64,000 nucleotides of DNA from Neoarius graeffei (taxonomy: Eukaryota > Chordata > Actinopteri > Siluriformes > Ariidae). Of the stretch, positions 59,037 to 64,000 are shown piece after piece (the stretch's first letter is position 1; the number at the start of each line of letters is the position of its first letter). The stretch covers positions 59,041,559 to 59,105,558 of the forward strand of contig NC_083574.1 in assembly GCF_027579695.1 (NCBI RefSeq), written 5' to 3'. The notes under the pieces were generated by a model that saw nothing but the letters and a program-made list of their open reading frames with translations, made no database searches and was not told where the DNA came from. Position numbers and translations under genes: made by a program.

Positions 59037-59197
59037 CAAGTTTGCACTTGCAAAACACCACCGATTTCATCATTAGAATCATCTGATGATTTGCTGCTGA
59101 AATCATTTCCCAGTTGCAGATAGTCCTTTTTCTGAGGTTCATACAGATATCTTGTTTTTCCACTGTCCATGCTGACTTGAAGATAACTCTTTTTCAT
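59037..59197 (-). pseudogene. acidic first exon, P2X7-type ballast-domain-like (element C)
   Basis: From ATG 59197 (or 59170) the frame reads MDSGKTRYLYEPQ, a Ser/Asp-rich stretch and VLQVQTW. YLYEP corresponds to PYRFEP of element A, and the final TW to the Trp at the end of the exons in A and B. The donor is diverged: TGGGAAGGTAGG, where GT comes six bases later than expected. Truncated and inferred. Confidence 0.5.
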
Positions 59198-59459
59198 CTG
59201 AATAAATCCAGGCTAACAAGTATGTTTACATCAGCTATACATCTGGTACCTGGCTATCAATGACTTGATGTCACATCCTGGGCACCATATTGGTTGGCCA
59301 TGTGCAATAAAGCTTGATGGGCTTTTGGACTTTTAAGCACTGATTAGCTACTTATGATAGATAATCAGCTGGCTGCACTTGTGTGTGTTGTTATAATTAG
59401 GGCTTGTATTATCAATATTGATTATGTTTAAATGCTGTAGCAGTACCCTTTAATAATTA

Positions 59460-60718
59460 AAATGTGTGACTATCTCTATAAAAGCAGAAAGTTTGGCAGT
59501 TTAGTGCTCTGGAGCAGTCAGCTGTGTGTCTCCATCATGCCAAGAAAAAAGGACATCAGCCATGACCTCAGAGGCGCAATTGTTGCTGCTCATCTATCTG
59601 GGAAGTGTTATAAGGCCATCACCTAACCATTTAAAATTCACCATTCTTCAACAGGATAAAGCGGCTAGAGATAATGAGATGAGATGAGTTTGTTTTGCTG
59701 GGTGTCCCAGCAAAGTCAATCCAATATCAGACTGTTTAATGCTCAGAGAGTTAAAGAAAAACCCAAGAGCTACATCAAATGACCTACAGGCCTCTGTAAG
59801 CACATAAATGTTTATGTTTATGACTGAACAAGTATGGCTTTCATGGAAGGGTGGCTAGGTAAAACCCCCTTCTCTCCAAAAAGAATATGGGAACATAAGT
59901 TCGGGTTGTAAAATTCTATCTGAACAACCCACAAATGGTGTGGAACAATATTCCTTGGAATGATGAGACCAAGGTGGAGATGTTGGGTCATAATGCACAC
60001 CACCATGTTTGGAAAAAAACAAGTGTATCACCACAAACCATTTGTCAAACATGGTGGTTTAGAAGTGATGCTTGTTTCGCAGCCACCAAACATGGGAAAC
60101 TTGCATTCATTGAGACAACAATGAACTTTATACCAGAATATTCTTGAGACCAACGTGAAGCCATCTGTCCAGCAGCTTAAACTGGGCAGAAATTGAGTTA
60201 TGCAAAAGGACAATCCTAATCACACCAGCAAAATTACATCTGAATGGCTAAAGAAAAAAAATCAAGGTGTTGGAATTGCCAAGTCAAAGTCCAAACCTTA
60301 TCCCCATTGAGCTACTGTAGCAGGATCTTAAAAGAGCTGTGTATAAATGAATGCCCTCAAGCAATCAACAAACTGAAGCAATGTTGTACAGAAGAGTGGG
60401 CCAAAATTTCTCCAAAATGATATGAAAGACTAATAAACTCCAACAGAAAATGTCTACTTCAAGTTACTGTTGCTAAAGGTGGTTCTACATGTTATTGAAT
60501 TATAGGATGTACTTATTTTTCAACAACTAGTTTCGGAACATTGGTTTACTTTTGGGAAAAAATATAATTATATATTGAAATCTGTTATGTGTTTTAGTTG
60601 TCATAAAAGGTTATTGTTTATTTATAGAAGTTGGTGAGGAATATGCAACTGTTATTTATTCCCTGATAAATACAAAATTAGAACTGAAGGAGGATGTACT
60701 TTCTTTTTCCCATGACTG
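59460..60718 (+). mobile_element. Tc1-like element, 5' end lost, degenerate
   Basis: The right end ...GTACTTTCTTTTTCCCATGACTG is followed by TA at 60719-60720. No matching left inverted repeat is seen. It contains a broken transposase and, at 59655-59692, a SINE tail fragment (GGATAAAGCGGCTAGAGATA). Confidence 0.7.
59538..60500 (+). pseudogene. Tc1-like transposase, broken
   Basis: MPRKKDISHDLRGAIVAAHL at 59538 is a Tc1 N-terminus, cut by a SINE fragment at about 59655. Later pieces include WNDETKVEMLGHN (first Asp) near 59953-59990 and MQKDNPNHTS near 60200 (second Asp), in different frames with stops. Confidence 0.75.
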
Positions 60719-60839
60719 TATACTCACAAGCTGCCGATGAATTAAAACACATTCTAGCATGTATTGGAAATAAAAAATACTATAATTTGGGGAAATACAC
60801 ATGCTTTGTACAGAAAAAGTTTGATGTGTAATGACCAAG

Positions 60840-61322
60840 AGACACCAAACCTTTCACACATATAAAGACAATTTTCCACTTTGCCTCAGTCCATCGTAAA
60901 AGAGCTCAGGCCCAGAGAAGGTGGCGGTGTTTCTGGATATTGTTTATATCTGGTTTTAACTTGCATTTGTCAGAGGCAATTCTAGAGTCTGTTGTGGCCC
61001 CAAGCAAAAATTTCCAGGAGGTCCTTCTGACCAGTGTTCATCACCAATATGTTATAAATAATCTGACACCAACAAAAAATGTATGAAAACAAAGTTTTTT
61101 AAATTCCAAATGTGAAAATACAATGGTAAAGAACAATAAAAACAATAAAAAACAAAATAAATAAGCCCTCGGGCCCCGGCTCTTGGGGGGGGCCCTGGGC
61201 CAGGGGGCCCCAAGCAGTTGCCTGCCTTGCCTGTTCACAAGCTGCGCGTCTGGCATTTGTGAATGCAGTAATGAACCGCTTTCAGAGATGACGGTTTTCT
61301 GAAGTGTTCCTGAGCCCATACA
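60840..61322 (-). mobile_element. DNA transposon fragment split by a hAT MITE
   Basis: The flanks of the MITE (60880-60970 and 61253-61322, with GACGGTTTTCTGAAGTGTTC and CTGAGCCCATACAGTGAT) look like a common fish repeat carrying decayed minus-strand coding sequence. I could not assign its family. The LINE begins where it ends. Confidence 0.4.
60971..61252. mobile_element. hAT-type MITE with 8-bp target duplication
   Basis: CAGAGGC start and GCGCGTCTG end (short, imperfect inverted repeat CAGASGC), flanked by perfect 8-bp GCATTTGT at 60963-60970 and 61253-61260. 282 bp with GGGCCC-rich inner sequence. Confidence 0.88.
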
Positions 61323-61662
61323 GTGATTTCCTGCTTCCTGAGTTGTTCGCGCCGAGTCCTTTTTTCCCCGCGAGTGCCGGCGTTAATTACTAATCCTTTT
61401 TTAACTTTTTTTCTACAAATAAATTTCCAGTATCCTCTTCATTTTTATTGTACTGTCGCTTTCATTTTTGTACTTTTCACTTTCGCTTTCCTTTTTCCGT
61501 TTTTTTTTCCCGGTTTTTTCTCTTTCTTTTTTCGGAAGAACGCCGAGACCGGAAGCTTTCTTTTTCTCTCCTCCTGTGTAAAGATCACAAGCGGAGGCCA
61601 TCCACATCTGATCTGCTTTAATATCAACAGATCTTCATTTAAGGTACGTGAATCTTTTCATC

Positions 61663-62577
61663 ATGGCACACCTTCAGCCTGTTCAGTGTGCTGAGTGCAG
61701 GATGTTTAGTCATTCTTCCTCCGTCACTAGCGATAGCTTTATTAGCTTTACTTGTGATAAGTGCAGATTAGTTAGCTCTCTGACGGAGAAGATTACAGTG
61801 CTAGAAGCGCGTGTCCAGGCTTTAGAGCAGGTTAGTGAGCGTGAGAACAGTGTAGTTTCTGTTAGGGAAAGTCTGGACGCCCTAGGTGGAGTTAGCAATC
61901 CCCCAACTCCGGCATTAGAGCCCTTACAGCGGGGCGAATGGGTGACGGCTCGGCGGCATAAGCGTAGAGCCAAAGCTACCGCTGAGGCTCGCCCACGGGA
62001 GCACCACTCCTCTCCGCGTCACGTGTCGAACAGGTTTGCTCTCCTTAGTGATGCACCCACTGAGAAACCTGAAAGAGCTCTGGTTATAGGGGACTCTATC
62101 ATACAGCACGTGAAATTAGCTCAGCCTTTAGGGGCACCAGCAGCTTTAGTCAGGTGTATACCGGGAGCCAGGGCGCCGGACATAGCAGGTAATCTTAGGG
62201 TCCTAGGCAAGCACAGGTTCTCAAAGATAGTTATCCATGCAGGAGCTAATGATATACGCCTTCATCAGTCTGAGGTTACTAAGAGTAACTTTGCAGAGGT
62301 GTTTAAATTAGCGAAGGCGATGTCTGATGCTGTAGTATGCTCTGGCCCCATCCCAATGCGGCGTGGCGATGTAGCTTACAGCAGGTTATGGTCGCTGAAC
62401 TGTTGGCTGTCCAGGTGGTGCTCTGAAAACAGTGTGGGCTTTATAGATAATTGGGCTAATTTTGAGGGCACTGCTGGCCTGTTAGGGCGGGACGGTATCC
62501 ATCCCACTCGGGAAGGTGCTGCTCTCATTTCCTGCAGCATAGGTCATAGTCTCAGAACAGGCCTAGTTAATTTCTGA
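61663..62577 (+). CDS. LINE ORF1 protein with SGNH/GDSL esterase domain, 304 aa
   Basis: Starts MAHLQPVQCAECRMF. Residues 9-41 have paired Cys (CAEC, CDKC) that could form a zinc knuckle or PHD-like finger. A heptad-like coiled-coil region follows (LTEKITVLEARVQALEQV), then a basic linker and an esterase fold. All SGNH blocks are visible: VIGDSI with the nucleophile Ser, IHAGANDIR (G-x-N-D) and GRDGIHPTREG (D-x-x-H). L2-group ORF1 proteins of fish carry such an esterase and act as nucleic-acid chaperones. The frame is uninterrupted, suggesting a fairly young insertion. ATG 61663 is the first in frame after the 5' UTR. Confidence 0.9.
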   Translation: MAHLQPVQCAECRMFSHSSSVTSDSFISFTCDKCRLVSSLTEKITVLEARVQALEQVSERENSVVSVRESLDALGGVSNPPTPALEPLQRGEWVTARRHKRRAKATAEARPREHHSSPRHVSNRFALLSDAPTEKPERALVIGDSIIQHVKLAQPLGAPAALVRCIPGARAPDIAGNLRVLGKHRFSKIVIHAGANDIRLHQSEVTKSNFAEVFKLAKAMSDAVVCSGPIPMRRGDVAYSRLWSLNCWLSRWCSENSVGFIDNWANFEGTAGLLGRDGIHPTREGAALISCSIGHSLRTGLVNF

Positions 62578-62649
62578 CAATCCAGACCCAAGGCCAGGGA
62601 GCAGACGAACAGGCTAAACCGACTGTCTGCTAGCTGCACAGAGTCGTCA

Positions 62650-64000
62650 CTCAGGGCCCACTACATCGAGACTGTGTCTGTTCCCCGAGCTCAACAAAAA
62701 GGTAAAAATTTTCAGAGAGTTTGTTCCAGTAACCTAATCAATATAAAATTAGATCATACTGACTGTACAGCTGCTGCCAGCACCTTTGATCTAAAGGTGG
62801 GGCTATTAAATATTAGATCTCTTACATCTAAAGTGCTAATGGTTAATGAACTCATTACTGATCAGGAGTTTAATGTACTGTGTTTAACAGAAACATGGAT
62901 TAAGCCAAATGAATATATAGCATTAAATGAAGCGAGTCCTCCTGGATACAGTTATATACACCAGCCTCGTCTAACTGGCAGAGGAGGAGGCGTCGCGGTT
63001 ATTTATAACGATTATCTAGGTGTAACACAAAAACCTGGTTATAAATTTAATACATTTGAAGTTCTTCATACTCATATATGTATGTAGCCTCGAAAAATAA
63101 GTCTACCCAGTTAATTCCATTGCTTATTATTTACAGGCCCCCGGGGCCATATTCTGAGTTTCTTTCTGAATTTGCAGATTTTATCTCAGATCTGGTTATT
63201 TCCTTAGACAAAGCTTTAGTTGTCAGAGATTTTAATATTCACTTCGATAACCCAGAAGACCCTTTAAAAACAGCATTTGTGTCCATCTTAGACTCAGTCG
63301 GGATTAAGCAGAATGTCATAGGACCGACCCATAATGGTGGTCAGTCTGAAGTTATCTCAGATCATTGTCTCATCTCATTCAAGATATGTCTGAGTAATAA
63401 TATATGCACCTCACCACACTACTGTATTAAACGTACTTTCACGTCAACTACTGCACAGAGCTTTATAAATGATCTCCCAGAGCTGTCAACTTTGATTGGG
63501 TCACTGTCAGCCCCTGCAGAACTTGATCAGGCAACTGAATGCTTAGAGTCAACATTCCGCCATACTTTAGATAATGTAGCGCCTCTAAAAAGGAAAATGG
63601 TCAGAGACAAAAAATTAGCACCCTGGTATAATGATGACACTCGCACATTAAAACAGACCACTCGAAAATTGGAACGGAAATGGCATCAAACAAAATTGGT
63701 AGTGTTCAAATTAGCTTGGAAGGAGAGCTTCCTGAAGTATAGAAAAGCTCTTAGTGCTGCGAGATCAACATATTTCTCCTCCCTAATAGAAGATAACAAA
63801 AATAATCCTAGATTCCTATTTAATACTGTAGCAAAATTAACCAGGAATAAGTCCACTATCAACACATGCACACCTGCAGTATATAGTAGCAATGACTTCA
63901 TGAATTTTTTTAATGACAAAATTGAGAATATCCGACAAAAAAATTCAAACTACTAATTTAAGGTTAGACAATGAAAGTGACCTTGTAGTTAACAATATAA
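62650..64000 (+). pseudogene. LINE ORF2, endonuclease part, frameshifted and incomplete
   Basis: APE-type endonuclease motifs in order: VGLLNIRSLTSK, LCLTETW (catalytic Glu), GRGGGVAVIY, then a frameshift at about 63080, IYRPPGPY, VRDFNIHFD and SDHCLISF (catalytic His). The normally invariant Gly of GDFN is Arg here, and the segment between THNGG and VISDH is shortened. A second frameshift lies at about 63938, where one extra A in a run leads out of NDKIENIRQK. The region after the endonuclease (WYNDDTRTLKQTTRKLERKW) is typical of the linker before the reverse transcriptase, which lies outside the window. Confidence 0.85.

Larger units (their letters stand above)
57853..59332. mobile_element. 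Kolobok-like TTAA transposon with convergent THAP and P2X7-type exons (element C)
   Basis: Begins AGGTACAGCCATATTGCC directly after the TTAA that also closes element B, and ends ...GGCTTTTGGACT before TTAA at 59333-59336. Inner ends correspond when inverted (GTGACGTAGAATTGTTGATAGG against GTGACATCAAGTCATTGATAGC). THAP on +, acidic exon on -. 1480 bp. Termini are less well matched than in element A. Confidence 0.65.
61323..64000 (+). mobile_element. L2-type LINE, 5' two thirds, running off the window
   Basis: A pyrimidine-rich 5' UTR (61330-61660) is followed by ORF1 with an esterase domain and ORF2 starting with an apurinic-type endonuclease. The reverse transcriptase would lie beyond 64000. 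The esterase ORF1 plus APE-type ORF2 point to the L2/CR1 group. Confidence 0.85.

Overview
The window reads as nuclear DNA of a ray-finned fish. The evidence is one clearly recognisable vertebrate gene (PSKH1) with canonical GT-AG splicing, AT-rich flanks, and a mobile-element set typical of teleosts: several Tc1-like families, hAT elements, TTAA-target elements, tRNA-derived SINEs, an L2-type LINE and a LINE with a restriction-like endonuclease. The species cannot be fixed from the sequence; the abundant GGCGGCACGGTGGTG-headed SINE would fit a catfish-like or other otophysan genome, but that is only an impression.

Layout. PSKH1 lies on the minus strand in two coding exons (15333..14383 and 3303..2986, predicted 422 aa) separated by an 11-kb intron made almost entirely of nested transposable elements. 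A 1.27-kb near-perfect foldback (475..1742) lies downstream of its stop. Upstream of PSKH1 is a nine-unit tandem SINE array (15785..21315), bounded by a single pair of 11-bp target-site duplications and interrupted by a hAT that is itself interrupted by a second hAT. From 22.4 to 29.7 kb lies an element whose internal 42-bp unit has expanded into a 2.4-kb minisatellite and which carries three further nested insertions; an unexpanded relative sits at 32353..33666. From 36 to 60 kb there are seven more Tc1-like copies or fragments, a LINE with a restriction-like endonuclease (49335..52550), more SINEs, and three TTAA-flanked elements (36441..38176, 56368..57848, 57853..59332). The window ends inside an L2-type LINE with an intact esterase ORF1 (61663..62577).

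Most notable signal. All three TTAA-flanked elements at 36-38 and 56-59 kb carry the same pair of convergent partial genes. One is a THAP zinc-finger first exon reading in from one end. The other is an acidic first exon reading in from the other end, which resembles the N-terminal exon of teleost proteins with a P2X7-type cytosolic (ballast) zinc domain. In two of the three this exon stops at the same split Trp codon (TG|GT). I infer internally deleted relatives of a two-gene, Kolobok-like transposon. Further THAP first exons occur in a TTA/TAA-flanked family inside the PSKH1 intron and in another degenerate element there, giving six THAP sequences in 64 kb.

Apart from PSKH1 I found no host gene I could support. 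Stretches where I see nothing are listed as such.
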